From positions 1,240,001-1,304,000 of the forward strand of contig JAACMV010000007.1 in the NCBI GenBank assembly GCA_010909725.1: DNA of 64,000 nucleotides. The letters run 5' to 3'. Within the stretch, counting starts at the first letter, position 1; every line of letters begins with the position of its first letter. This document shows, one piece after another, positions 30,322 through 40,315 of this stretch. Source of the DNA: Picochlorum sp. 'celeri' (lineage: Eukaryota; Chlorophyta; Trebouxiophyceae). The notes below the pieces were generated by a model. The model was not told the origin of the DNA and ran no database searches. It saw only the letters and a program-made list of their open reading frames with translations. The position numbers and the translations under genes are program-made.

Positions 30322-30734
30322 TGTTGACGACGTTATCAAGTTTAATTCAATATATTATGTGTTAATGAAAGTGCGAAAGGCGGCAGAGGTGGAAATCGGA
30401 TATGGATGGATCCACATTGTGGCATGGATGGATGGATGATGCAGAAAAGAGTGACTCGATAGGGAGAGACGTGCATCATGGTCGTTGACGGAGGGGTGCA
30501 TCCCAGAGCCTCGTAATGCGTATTCCTTTCTTACATCGACATGATAACAACTAAGATGTAATGGTGTAGAAAAAGCAGATTCTCTATGCGTGGATCGCAA
30601 TCTGATATGTTTGGTTGGCCAAAAATTCATAAAAGAAGAAAGAAAGAGTACCCTGTATAGATTTTCAACGTCATCTCGCAGAGGTATAGACGTCGTGGGT
30701 TCTATAATATGACAAGAAACACGTGTCTGTGCGG
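30322..30734. other. Intergenic region between ACP and CXC-domain gene
   Basis: The 413 nt lie upstream of the ACP start and downstream of the CXC gene stop (both minus strand). ATGGATGGATGGATGATG near 30425 is a short tetranucleotide run. No ORF with recognisable content was found. Confidence 0.35.
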
Positions 30735-32945
30735 CTATGACGTTGAGTTGAGCCCAATGAGAGCGGACAAGACATCAACATCGTCCTTGTCCTCTTCCCT
30801 GGACTTTTGAATTTCCAATGCTTCTAGGAGCAAGGCCTTTGTTTCCTGGGCAGATCGTCTTGGCTGAGGTACTCGTTTCGATGGTGGAGAAATGTGATCC
30901 AGTCCCCAATCAGCCCGTGCTGCAGCAACTGCCCCAGAGACACCGCCACTTGCTGCCCGTCTAGGCCTCTTTTGAATGGGCTCTATATTTTCCTTCACAT
31001 GCTGGGGAATTGCAGTCACATTTGTTATTCGTCGTGGCTGCTCCTCAACTTTTTCTATGTGTGGCGTAGGAGAGTTGACAATGTCAAGCACATCATCTGG
31101 CGTCGCAGCCTCGATGAATGACACGACGGCAGATGCATCTTTATGCGTCTCCTCGACCGATTCCTTTGTTCCTTCTTTTAATGTGCGATCAAAAGACACG
31201 CCTTCTGGGAGCGATGTATGTCGACCATCCTTCTGCGTATCATCTCCAGCACCATGCTCGGGTGTTGGAAAGTGCAATCCTTTTCCAGAAAACATGTCCT
31301 CATCCTTGACATCACCATCGACCGGTACAGATTCTGGTGGATCCTCGGGTGCATCTTCTGGCTCCCCAGCGTTATGACATCCAATACACTGACAAATATT
31401 GGGATTGCATTTAACTCCAGCATTGTAGCACTCGCAGTATTTTTTGAGGCATTTGGAGCGTTTGCACCGACACCCCTTTTGGTGACCATTTGTTTTAACC
31501 TTTTCATCAAATGCGGTAGGATCCTTCATCAGGATACCCGCCCGCGCAATATTCACCATGTCGACATTTTCTTCAGAGTTTTTGCATCCCACACAGGCAC
31601 ATCCTGGCAAGCAATATCCAGATCCAGCAAAGCACTCGCAGTACATTTTCAGACACTGGCTTCTCTTGCAGTTGCATGTTCTCTGCTCTCCACTCTTCTT
31701 TGGGCGAGACACAGCTGCTGCGGCTGCTGCAGCAGCCTTGGCCACTGCTGTAGTTGGGCGCTTTCGTGGTCGCTTGGGCTGCAAACAAACACCACACATG
31801 AATTGTACACGAGTAGTAAGATGCCACACACATACACACACACACACACACACCTTTTTCGTGGCACCTTCAAGCTGAGCCTCAAAATCAAACTCATCAT
31901 CATCGGGATCGACAGGAGTATCTTGCTTATCGGCCGCACTCGTGAATAGATTTGTCAACACCTCAATAGCCATTGGAGTTGATGCCACCTTTCCTGGCGT
32001 GGACGCTGTTCTCCCCACGCCACCAACCAAAGAACCTGGAGTCACGGCGGCTTGCGCACCGCCCAACATGGCCTCTGCTACTTCCACCTCATCGGCACCC
32101 ATGGCTTCTTGCCGAGCACCCAACTTTTTCTCATCCACTGGGGTCTCAGGCAACAAAAAGGTCAACTTCTTCTCAGCCCCTCGTGGAACACGATTCGATG
32201 CGCTTCTCTGCCGTGCCGGCACTATCAATGTCTTATCATTGTATTTTTTGACATCATGATCCTTCTGTAGCCCAGAGGGCGTCGCAGCCCCCTCGTCATG
32301 CTGCTGCATCTGATGCTCCTGCCGAACATGCTGCTGCTGCTGCTGCTGCTGCTGGTTATACAAGGCATGCCGTTGATGGTTTTGAAACTGCTGCATATTC
32401 TGCTGCATCTGATAGTGCATCATCATTATCATATTAACAGCATGAGGATCCTGAAAATTAGCAGGTGGAGGAGGAGGAGGAGGAGGCGCAAAGAATGGCA
32501 CCTGAGGATGCTGCTGCGAATCCACAACATGCTGCATAGCTCCACTCAAAGACGTGATCAATGCCAACTGGTTCGTCAATGCAGTGGACAACTCCCCATC
32601 AACTTGTGAGGCTGTTCCATTGATAAATCGCTCCTATACACAAGACACCAGATGGACAAGTGAGTACAACCATCCCACTCATGTCAACAACCACATCGAC
32701 ACCACCCATATCCACCGACAATGGTCGATAGTATCTATACATATCACCAATACTCGAATGGAGATGTCCGAAGGGATTAATCATCCAACGCGTCGGACTC
32801 CAACCTTGGATTCAAACAGACCAACCGAATTGCGAGACGATGACGAGTCAACATTCCCACACAGCATGCCTCGCACCTGTAACTCTTGCAATTGCCTAAT
32901 TGCTACGTGAAAAGCCTTTTGGAGGCTTTCTTGCGACGTTTGCAT
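30735..32945 (-). CDS. CXC-domain (TSO1/tesmin/LIN54-like, CPP) DNA-binding protein
   Basis: Exons: 32945-32877, 32633-31854 and 31778-30735, with introns of 243 nt (GTGCGA...GTATAG) and 75 nt (GTGTGT...TTTGCAG). The product has 630 residues. The first half is low complexity: poly-Pro, Met/Gln-rich and an 8-Gln run. Two CXC motifs follow (about 325-365 and 400-440): CNCKRSQCLKMYCECF and CRCKRSKCLKKYCECY, each with a trailing Cys cluster, joined by a conserved linker. This tandem CXC-hinge-CXC is the CPP family, which binds CHR-like promoter elements and acts in cell-cycle or developmental control (LIN54 in DREAM/MuvB). The 75-nt intron contains no stop and is in frame, so an unspliced mRNA would still translate. 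Confidence 0.9.
31825..31853. repeat. (CA)n microsatellite at the 5' edge of an intron
   Basis: About fourteen CA units, with one interruption, form the beginning of the 75-nt intron of the CXC-domain gene; on the gene strand it reads (GT)n and includes the donor itself. Confidence 0.9.
32331..32354. repeat. CTG/CAG trinucleotide repeat encoding poly-Gln
   Basis: A run of about eight CTG units (CAG on the gene strand) encodes eight consecutive glutamines in the N-terminal half of the CXC-domain protein. Confidence 0.9.
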
Positions 32946-33786
32946 CCTGAATCTGACCAAGAGAGACTCGAACACACAAACCGCGATGCTCAAACGAATC
33001 CCAACGAGCCCGTCTCTGCCTGGTAGTACCCACACTCAACTACTCTTATTAAATTATTCAAGTATCAATAGATATACAACGGATTGATGACGCATGCGCA
33101 TGTTGCGAGCTTTTGATGCCTCTCGCGACAACAATCGCTAACAACGATGGATGTATTATCGGTCAAGCAATGCCTTTGATGGGGGTAGCGATTCATCGGA
33201 GGCGAGTTTAAAATTGGGCGCCCTAAATTGGGTCTTAGCCATTTGGGCAACTTGGGTCCATGGACCATCTAGGGTTACTACATAATCGTTATCAAAGAAT
33301 CAACCGTGGTTCCTGTATAAGTGACACTAATCTAACAATTATCCCGTATCGGAACTTCAAATCTGGGTCACAGAGGCACGAAATGAGTGCTCTTCACAGG
33401 ACTTCTGAAAGAAGGATGAGATTCATGGGATCCCAGGAAGATGGTAGAGAGTCAGATGCATGTATTGCGAAAAAAATCAATGCCTCGGGTAGTGATATTT
33501 CATGAATCGCTCGGGTACGAGACGGGGTAACAGAATATGCAACCAAGCATTCAGAGGTACGATACAAAGATGTTGAGTTCTGTACCACAGTGAAGTCTCT
33601 CATGGACAGATATACCACCTCTGGGTTCCATTCCAGATATGTAGGCTGGAAACCAACGCCAATGATCCACTCCATAGACTTTGGTGTGTTTGAATAATTT
33701 AAGATTCCAGACTGTTTTAAACAGCATAATATGCAGAAAATATGCCAGAGCATTGGGTGCAGACTAATGCTTTGCTAGAGAAAACA
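32946..33786. other. Longest unassigned stretch in the window
   Basis: These 841 nt lie upstream of the CXC gene and downstream of the small secreted gene. Overlapping ORFs on both strands (for example 33394-33753 minus, 119 codons) show no recognisable domain, signal peptide or splice structure. I see no tRNA cloverleaf or long repeat. Confidence 0.35.
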
Positions 33787-34212
33787 TCAGGCAACCAATA
33801 TCAAGAAATAAGCAAGTCCCGCCAAAGTATATATGATGAACAAGGGAGGCAAACTGCCAAGTGCTGCAGAGGAGCTTGCTGTGGCACTCGCTGCCACAGC
33901 ATCTCCCTCGAAGTCTGGATTTTCTGGAAAGAGGTCCCTTATGCCTTCCATGCTGCATCGCCAACCTTCATCATTATCTAAACATACCGAGAAGCAATCG
34001 TCCTCTGAAATACAAGGCAGCCCGCGCTCCTCATATCCTGTGGGGTACACACTGGCACACTCTCCAGATCGACAAAACATTAAACAATCTCCGTCTTCTT
34101 TGCATGGTATGGACGTAAACCCATCCGGAGCCGGGACTTGCCCCAGAACCCTCCGGACAAAATACAAAAAAACGAGCAACAAGACTGGGCGCGTAAAGGC
34201 AAACTGGGTCAT
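33787..34212 (-). CDS. Small secreted Cys-rich protein with C-terminal hydrophobic anchor
   Basis: The 141-residue single-exon product has a signal peptide (about 1-24, ending VLGQ) and eight cysteines in two related blocks (about 36-52 and 66-85, pattern C-x4-D-C-x2-C/F...C). An Ala/Ser-rich linker and a hydrophobic tail (about 121-141) with no charged end follow, as expected for a GPI signal or C-terminal anchor. No family is recognised. It resembles other small surface proteins in this window in layout, not in sequence. Confidence 0.65.
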   Translation of the reverse strand: MTQFAFTRPVLLLVFLYFVRRVLGQVPAPDGFTSIPCKEDGDCLMFCRSGECASVYPTGYEERGLPCISEDDCFSVCLDNDEGWRCSMEGIRDLFPENPDFEGDAVAASATASSSAALGSLPPLFIIYTLAGLAYFLILVA

Positions 34213-34655
34213 CGCGTCGTTTATTCACAGAAGCTGCCGTTGCGGTTCGTATTGTCAGGTAGCCTGGGTGGGAACCCTTGTTTTTCGAGAAAAATTTGGT
34301 ATCTTTGAGAAGTAAACGAGACGAAAGGAGGAGAGGCGGTGACGTACATACCGCATTGCGCTGCAGAGTCGCAGACAGTGTCATATTTTTTATATGTATC
34401 CGGTCAAAGATCTCCTTTGATAGTATATATACGAGTTAATGAATGAAAGGGCCCATCGCAAATACAGTAAAAACATGTATTGTATACATGTATCTCTGTA
34501 TCGATATTTCATAGGATCAAAGACTGGAAAATTAAAACAGATGAAATACCTCGTCTTCATGGAGGCGTTCCCGGTGAGTTGGGGTTATCTTTTCTCTGAG
34601 CATGGCATTCCTCGTGCTGTCAAATTCTATATTGTGAGTATTCTTGTACAAATAA
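34213..34655. other. Intergenic region
   Basis: The stretch lies upstream of the small secreted gene and downstream of the RNase H2C gene, both on the minus strand. Only short, unsupported ORFs are present. Confidence 0.35.
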
Positions 34656-35096
34656 TCATTCATCATCGTCATCCTCGTGGAGAGCGCCAGCTGTAGATGC
34701 CCATTCCATGCATCGTACAAACGAATCCCTCGTGCTGTCTGGAACAACATGATGCCTCCAATACGTGAATGTGTCAAACCGTGATTCGATAGAAACCTTG
34801 GATCCCTCATCATTCGAATCATTTACAAGACAGCAGTATCCACCATATCCCTGAGGAATTTGTTGTTCTATTCCCTTCATCTGCCTCCCTCGAACACTGC
34901 CACTGGACACCACCACTGTTGCTGCCTTTTCTGCTGAAGGCGATGTTCCTGTATCCGATCCGCTCCCTCTCTCTATGCTTTTATGAAAGAATGTTGATAC
35001 TGGTGCATCGCCATCATGATGAATACGACAGCCAGTCAACAAATGGACGTGTGTTGATTTCTTTTCCTGACTGGAATCGTGAATCCGCGTCACCAT
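34656..35096 (-). CDS. RNASEH2C: Ribonuclease H2 subunit C
   Basis: The 146-residue product shows the sparse but typical RNase H2C pattern. An early VHLLTGCRIHHDGDAPVSTFF block matches the family LHLLPC...G.APV..(Y/F)F. A middle block contains GRQMKGIEQQIPQGYGGY, and a late FDTFTYWRHHVVPDS block has the conserved Trp. The subunit is a non-catalytic part of the RNase H2 trimer, which removes ribonucleotides from DNA and degrades RNA-DNA hybrids in the nucleus. Subunits A and B are not in the window. The call rests on these motifs, since the family is poorly conserved. The next minus-strand gene ends 69 nt upstream. Confidence 0.75.
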   Translation of the reverse strand: MVTRIHDSSQEKKSTHVHLLTGCRIHHDGDAPVSTFFHKSIERGSGSDTGTSPSAEKAATVVVSSGSVRGRQMKGIEQQIPQGYGGYCCLVNDSNDEGSKVSIESRFDTFTYWRHHVVPDSTRDSFVRCMEWASTAGALHEDDDDE

Positions 35097-35165
35097 TCTT
35101 TGAATACGTCGTCCTATGAATCAATTTTGACAGTATTATTAAAAATATTTCGTATGTATGAATGA

Positions 35166-36227
35166 CTACAGTGGTGCTGTGGATGGTTTTATTGGTTTCA
35201 TCAGAACCAGGTACTCGTACCATCCAGTAATCTCCGCATCGTCCTCATCAGAACCAAGGCATGGATGTCCAGAGTTGCACGAATCAATGTACAATCGAGT
35301 GACATCAGGGACTAGATCAAACACTGAGGATATGATTGGGAGGGCGAGGCTTGTTTGGTTGTACACAATGCTGGCTAGTGGGCTGCCCAGCTGGGAGTGT
35401 ATTCTTGCAATGATACCACAGGGTGTGCCTGATTGGCGTCCTATGAAAATCTGATGCCTTCCTGTAGAATTTTTCAATGCTTCTATTATGCGCGGTCCAT
35501 TTGAAGAAATAACCTCGTAGCTTGCTGGAATCCAGAGGGAATTCAGTATACTGTCACATGACACATGTGTCTGCTGTTGGCTGTCTGCTCGCAGCATTGC
35601 GAGTACCTCTGTGAGCTCGTCTATCGAGGTGCATGGGGTCCATTCAAGTATATCTGTATTGATATTCCCAGTACCGAGTAAATTTTCTTTCAGAGACTGC
35701 GGCGTTCCAGAGTATGGCCACCCGTACACAGTGGCATGGTGCTCATAGCCATGTGCATCAAATATATTCAGCATGCTCCTATTCTCTTGAATCGTCGTCG
35801 ATACCATGTGCGTTAAACGGTGATGTTCAGATATACCGCATGCTCGGTCTTCTATATATCCCATCATCCGTGTCATGATCCCTTTGCCGCGATGCTGTGG
35901 GTGAGTTCTGGCACCCCATAGGTGGTACAGGGAGCCACTCGTTTGGCCACACAACAGTGCTATGGGCTCTCTGTCGTCTCCATCTTCTTCATAAACATAT
36001 ACATCGATTGAATCTGATTTTGTGTACGAATCTATCGTCTTGGGGATGTAATCGCGTCCACCATCTGCAACAAGAAAGTTGTGACATGTGACATGTGCTC
36101 ATGAGTCGGGTCATGCCCATAGAGGTGACGTACACACTGTTTTGCATATACTAAGGATGCTTTGTTTATCGGAGGGTGTATATTGCCGTATACCATGTTG
36201 GAATGGCGGAAGACCTGTGGTTGACAT
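35166..36227 (-). CDS. GNAT-family N-acetyltransferase, NAT16/HISAT-like
   Basis: Exons: 36227-36134 and 36064-35166, with a 69-nt intron (GTACGT...TTGCAG) spliced in phase 1, giving 330 residues. Splicing joins IRQYTPSDKQSILSICKTV to YGGRDYIP, a standard GNAT opening (R-x-Y/A-x3-D...I...Y-x-G-x-D-Y-x-P). Motif A is THPQHRGKGIMTRMM (acetyl-CoA pyrophosphate loop R-G-x-G-I). The C-terminal half resembles the partner domain of vertebrate NAT16/HISAT, which acetylates histidine, but the substrate here is unknown. A different reading frame covers exon 1 and must be ignored. Confidence 0.75.
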
Positions 36228-36535
36228 GTGCAGCACCACACAGCAATGTATTAATTAATGAAAGAGTGTTTCTATAATTCACCAGCAATCTTCCTCTATC
36301 TTTTTTGTCTTCTATCTAATGTAAACGACAATACTACTGAAGTAATATACATTGTGTTTTATGTGGCAGCAGAAGGACAACAATGTGTTCAACTCAGAGC
36401 TGAAACTCTGTATTTAGTTAGTTAGAAAAAGAAGAGCGATCGCCATGGCGATTCTTGTCGACAGGGAAACAAATTTCTGCCAATAGAATTTCAAATTTTT
36501 CATGGGTTGATGCTGAGTGATTGCGATTTGATACT
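36228..36535. other. Divergent intergenic region (GNAT / GST)
   Basis: The 308 nt between the two start codons presumably hold both promoters. GCGATCGCCATGGCGAT near 36438 is a short imperfect palindrome of unknown meaning. Confidence 0.35.
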
Positions 36536-37801
36536 ATGAAAGTTGTCCAAGACACACTGCACATGTCAGTTCAGTGTCCACGGCGCTGTCCATCTGTTCC
36601 TAGAAGATGTCCGTCCACATACACAACGAGTAGAATAGTTACTTGCTCTGCAGAGAGAAGTGGGTCTTCAAGGAAAGGTCTCGGTATTTTGGAATGGACT
36701 GGCAAGAATGTCCCACAAGGGCCACTCGTGCAGGCTGCCAAGTTCAGTTGGAAGCAAATTTGGTTGGTTTTTATGAATGAACTTGCACCTCAAAGCAAAG
36801 ATGGGGCGTATAAAAGGCCAGGGTATGCATTTAATGGACGGGTGGGAAGTTTTGAATTTCCAGTGGAAGCAGGGAGGTATGTATTGTATCTTGGCAATCC
36901 TTGCCCGTGGTGCCACAGAGTGAAGATGGCTCTTGTGTTGAGAGGTTTGGACTCTATGATTGATAGTGTTGATTTGATTGATGATCCGGAACGAGCGAGT
37001 CGGGGAGGCTGGGTATGTAATGGTCGGGATCCATACTTTGGATGTTCAGATTTAAGGCAGATCTATGATGCATGTACCCAGCCAGATGGGTTTGTGGGAC
37101 GGTGTACGGCGCCGTTGCTGGTTGATCGGAAACAGAAAAAGATTGTTAGCAATGAGAGCTCTGATATCATAGCCATGCTGGATGAGATACATGTGGAGGG
37201 GACGACCAGTGATGTGGTGTTGCGTCCAAAGAGTCTTGTCAGTGAGATTGATGCATTCAACAATCGAATATTTGACGCATTAAATAATGGAGTGTACAAG
37301 TGTGGGTTTGCTACTAGTCAGTTGGCGTATGATCAAGCATATGCAGAATTGTGTGCCACGCTCGAGGAACTGGATGCAAGACTGGAACATTCAAGGTTCA
37401 TCCTGGGTGAGACATTCACAGATGCTGACCTCCGAGTGTTTGCCACTGCTGCTCGTTTTGACGCCGTCTACTCTACCCTATTTAAATGTACTAAAAAGTG
37501 GTCAGAATACACCAATCTGCAGAGATGGTTTATAGACTGTGCCCATCTGCCATTGCCCAACAAGAGGAGCCAGTTGTTGACAACTGTAGACATTGATGAT
37601 TGTCGCCGCAGTTACTACACGCAGTTATTCCCTCTCAATCCTGGAGGCATTGTGCCAGGGGGACCCCAAACACAAGATGTGGTCCCTCCAATGCTTGAGG
37701 AAGATGTAGCTCGCAGGATGAAAGAGCCATTATTACAACATTACCATGTCAGATCTCACTCTGACAGTACATCAGCAGCAGATGGGAGCACAGGTGCTTG
37801 A
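36536..37801 (+). CDS. Xi-class glutathione S-transferase (glutathionyl-hydroquinone reductase-like), probably plastid
   Basis: The first ATG is at 36536, giving 421 residues; the TTG at 36521 is rejected. A Ser/Arg/Pro-rich leader of about 45 residues suggests organelle import. The GST N-domain (about 95-210) has the active-site motif NPCPWCHR; a catalytic Cys in CPWC is the mark of the xi class. The conserved YFGCSDLRQIY and VSNESSDI motifs follow, then an alpha-helical C-domain (about 235-370, with LGETFTDADLRVF). Enzymes of this class reduce glutathionyl-hydroquinones. The last 46 coding bases overlap the last coding bases of the convergent gene at 37756. Confidence 0.85.
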   Translation: MKVVQDTLHMSVQCPRRCPSVPRRCPSTYTTSRIVTCSAERSGSSRKGLGILEWTGKNVPQGPLVQAAKFSWKQIWLVFMNELAPQSKDGAYKRPGYAFNGRVGSFEFPVEAGRYVLYLGNPCPWCHRVKMALVLRGLDSMIDSVDLIDDPERASRGGWVCNGRDPYFGCSDLRQIYDACTQPDGFVGRCTAPLLVDRKQKKIVSNESSDIIAMLDEIHVEGTTSDVVLRPKSLVSEIDAFNNRIFDALNNGVYKCGFATSQLAYDQAYAELCATLEELDARLEHSRFILGETFTDADLRVFATAARFDAVYSTLFKCTKKWSEYTNLQRWFIDCAHLPLPNKRSQLLTTVDIDDCRRSYYTQLFPLNPGGIVPGGPQTQDVVPPMLEEDVARRMKEPLLQHYHVRSHSDSTSAADGSTGA

Positions 37802-38364
37802 ACACCATCATCGCTATCACTGCCGTAGTCACCAACTAATCCCTGTAAAACATTTGCCTCTGTTTCATTGTTTTGGTTCTCTACTACCTTCTCCGTATTC
37901 TCCCCCTCCTCCGCAGCTGGCATGTCTGATGACGGATGATCATCTCTCTTCTTTTTGTGTCTGAGCACAGCACCCAAGACATCCTTCTGGCTCCTCTTCT
38001 TCGCACCCCGTCGACTGCCGTCACTATTACTACCATGAGATGTATCTAGAGTTTTAGTCTTTGCTGGAACGGTGCTTTTTCCCTCGTCCTTTGTTAGCAC
38101 TTGGGATTTGAGAGAGTAAAATGCCATCTTTTCTGCCTTGTCCCGGGCATTGATCGCATGTTGGCGTTTCTCTTCTTGTTCTATCATAAATGCAGCATCA
38201 CCCTTGTCTAAAGCACCTTTGGCATCCAAATACCCGGCTCTTTCGTGCTGAATTGCTTCGATCGATGCCACATGCCGCTTGAATTCGACATCGTCCTTGT
38301 CCACGTCCTTCGGAACAACGTCGTAGTGGACGTGTCTGTTCTCTACGGGGTTTTTCTTATCCAT
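37756..38364 (-). CDS. Charged, probably nuclear protein of unknown function
   Basis: The 202-residue product is hydrophilic and Lys/Asp/Glu-rich. A helical N-terminal half (about 20-90, with RQHAINARDKAEKMAFYSLK) precedes a basic stretch with RRGAKKRSQKD and RHKKKR, likely nuclear localisation signals. Near the end GLVGDYGSDSDDG is an acidic motif often found in nuclear RNA-processing proteins. The KDVLGAVLRHKKK and GSDSDD pieces faintly recall FAM192A/PIP30, but the N-terminus does not fit, so I give no family. Its 3' coding end overlaps that of the GST gene by 46 nt. Confidence 0.55.
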   Translation of the reverse strand: MDKKNPVENRHVHYDVVPKDVDKDDVEFKRHVASIEAIQHERAGYLDAKGALDKGDAAFMIEQEEKRQHAINARDKAEKMAFYSLKSQVLTKDEGKSTVPAKTKTLDTSHGSNSDGSRRGAKKRSQKDVLGAVLRHKKKRDDHPSSDMPAAEEGENTEKVVENQNNETEANVLQGLVGDYGSDSDDGVQAPVLPSAADVLSE

Positions 38365-38853
38365 GGAAGATACTGAAATGGCCGTTCAGGCACCATCATG
38401 TTTTTTCCACGTGTGTGTGGAATGGCCCGGGCGCCCGCGCATGTTGAGGGCGCCACCATTGTTGCCGACGCCGCTCGACCTTCATGACTCATGACCGTTG
38501 CCATGTCAAGGATATCTATGAATGCCGTGTATGTCGCACTCGTGTACAAATTTATATGAAAAGTAAGACTTGGTGAGATCGTGATCCAAGTTTCCTGTGC
38601 TATATCGTGAAATTGTTTACAACACGTCAGACGTTGCTGACGTAGGTTTGTTTCCTGGAGGGGACCCTTGGAAAAGACCCCGATTGGGTGTCAAACATAG
38701 ACCATAAAATTATATTGGTCATTAAAAAGCACGAATCCTCGCTCATCGGCGATTCAAAGGTATGGTATTAGCGTCGTCGTGGTACTAGATCTAACATCTC
38801 ATGTTGGTGACGTTTGTTATCTTGGATGTAGATACGGTGAAAGGATACCAATA
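38365..38853. other. Divergent intergenic region
   Basis: The 489 nt between the start of the 37756 gene and the chosen start of the 38854 gene hold no recognisable exon. GGGCGCCCGCGC near 38428 is a short GC-rich island. Confidence 0.35.
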
Positions 38854-39822
38854 ATGATAAAGATTCCGTCTTTTAGCAAAGATTTGACGGGAGATTGGAC
38901 GGCGGCGGGCACAAGGGTTGGAGTAGAACCGCGCGAGTCGGACGCAGACGTTCCGCGAGATGCGCACGGCATGGGAAGCCAGGGGGTGGCCCAGGGCATG
39001 GATCAAGGCCAACGTGAGGGGCTGCAAACTGGTGATGATGCCAGTAATAAAAAAATGAAGATGCATGATGATACATGCGTATGGAATGCGCTGCATAGAG
39101 TGCTGTCTCAGAAAGATCTGATGGCTTTTGACGACGGGGGGGATGAGTTGGTAAAGCAGCTGCTTACTTCTCCTTCCGGAGGCCTTGGAGAAATGGGCGA
39201 CGGTCTCTTTGCAGATACCACCTATGATGTTTACGAGTCGTTCAATGATTGCTTAGATGGAAACCTCGGGGATGAGGAGGACGCTGTGTTGCAGATGATG
39301 ATGCATCAGGCAGGCATTGGTACTAGTGGACAAGGTCATGACAACCGCAATGCCTTGAAGAGAGTGCGAAGCATCAATGCTACGATGGATTATTCTGATG
39401 GCCAGAAAAAGGACTGTATACTCGTGAAAAATGTAGAGAACAACATGGCAAGTCCATTCGAGAATCAGGATGTTGGGGTACAGATTGACTGCAAAGGTGC
39501 TTTACCAGCGGAGATGGAAGTGCGGGATGCCTCAGAAGACTCTTCCACTGGACACTGCAATGTAGAAAACTTAGTGGCATTGGATCAGTCCCAACTATTC
39601 TCATGCGTTCCCAAGTCTGTTTTTGGAGAAGACGTGGATCCGAGACTGTACAAGCTGGCTTCCCTTGCAGGGTACCTCAGATCAATGCTTCAGTCAACAT
39701 ACTCATCCAGACATGTTGCCTCTGGAGTCCCATGCATCAGTACCAAATCAATTCAAGCTTGCATGATGTCTTGTCAGGATGATGCTGATGAGCTGGAACA
39801 ATGCTTCAGCAGCAGTAGTTGA
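38854..39822 (+). CDS. Uncharacterised acidic protein
   Basis: The first ATG in the open frame is at 38854 (323 residues); the frame continues upstream to a GTG at 38779, so an upstream exon cannot be excluded. The product is rich in Asp, Gln, Gly and Met. It has no signal peptide, membrane segment or recognisable domain. An internal block around ALHRVLSQKDLMAFDDGGDELVK and a late block around VDPRLYKLASLAGYLRSMLQ look helical. The ORF is long for chance and is not a shadow of another gene, which is the main support. The function is unknown. Confidence 0.5.
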   Translation: MIKIPSFSKDLTGDWTAAGTRVGVEPRESDADVPRDAHGMGSQGVAQGMDQGQREGLQTGDDASNKKMKMHDDTCVWNALHRVLSQKDLMAFDDGGDELVKQLLTSPSGGLGEMGDGLFADTTYDVYESFNDCLDGNLGDEEDAVLQMMMHQAGIGTSGQGHDNRNALKRVRSINATMDYSDGQKKDCILVKNVENNMASPFENQDVGVQIDCKGALPAEMEVRDASEDSSTGHCNVENLVALDQSQLFSCVPKSVFGEDVDPRLYKLASLAGYLRSMLQSTYSSRHVASGVPCISTKSIQACMMSCQDDADELEQCFSSSS

Positions 39823-40315
39823 GAACGTACGTTTGCTGCATGACATGGTCATGCATCCTCAGGGGTCACTGAAATGTACCCACGCATAGGGGAATGTTAC
39901 CCCAATACTTGTCTGTAGAAGAGATGTATCGCATATATATGTACACATAACCTTGAATTTGTTCAGATCAGTGTTTTTCACAGGGCTTATTGATGTGTTT
40001 TGGTGTGCTGTTTTTTTTACGTTTTGAAGACACCGTACCCTACAGTTGCATACTTTTCTTTTAAATTTACAACCCCGTTTCTGTAAGCAATTTACACCGT
40101 TCAAATGCAAACACCGCGTTCTAACCATCTATTCAGACGCATGTATGCGTCTCTCTCTCTCTCTCTCTCTCCATGTAAGGAAAAAAAAATGAACCCAATG
40201 ATCATGCATCATGGGATTGAACCATCCTAGGGCATGGAGAATATGACGAGAGTAGATTTCTGTTTTCGTCCCATACAATAAAATTATATTACTATTCCTT
40301 CAATACAATTGAAAC
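39823..40315. other. Intergenic region with a CT microsatellite
   Basis: The 493 nt between two plus-strand genes should hold the 3' end of one and the promoter of the next. The (TC)n run at 40150-40171 lies here. A minus-strand ORF at 39859-40128 (89 codons, Lys/Cys-rich) is not supported. Confidence 0.4.
40150..40171. repeat. (TC)n microsatellite
   Basis: Eleven uninterrupted TC units lie about 145 nt upstream of the uricase start codon, a common place for CT-rich promoter tracts. Confidence 0.9.

Noticed and set aside
31218..31949. 243-codon plus-strand ORF opposite the CXC-domain gene
   Set aside because: It runs antisense to the CXC motifs and their intron; the minus-strand protein has clear CPP-family domains, so this ORF is a by-product.
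33394..33753. 119-codon ORF on the minus strand in the longest gap
   Set aside because: No signal peptide, domain, splice structure or conserved-looking pattern; overlapping ORFs of similar length exist on the other strand.
36438..36445. GCGATCGC octamer (HIP1-like, typical of cyanobacteria)
   Set aside because: It occurs once in an otherwise eukaryotic context and is not repeated, so chance is the simplest explanation.
37756..38364. Assignment as FAM192A/PIP30
   Set aside because: Only two short motifs are similar and the defining N-terminal region is absent, so it is left unnamed.
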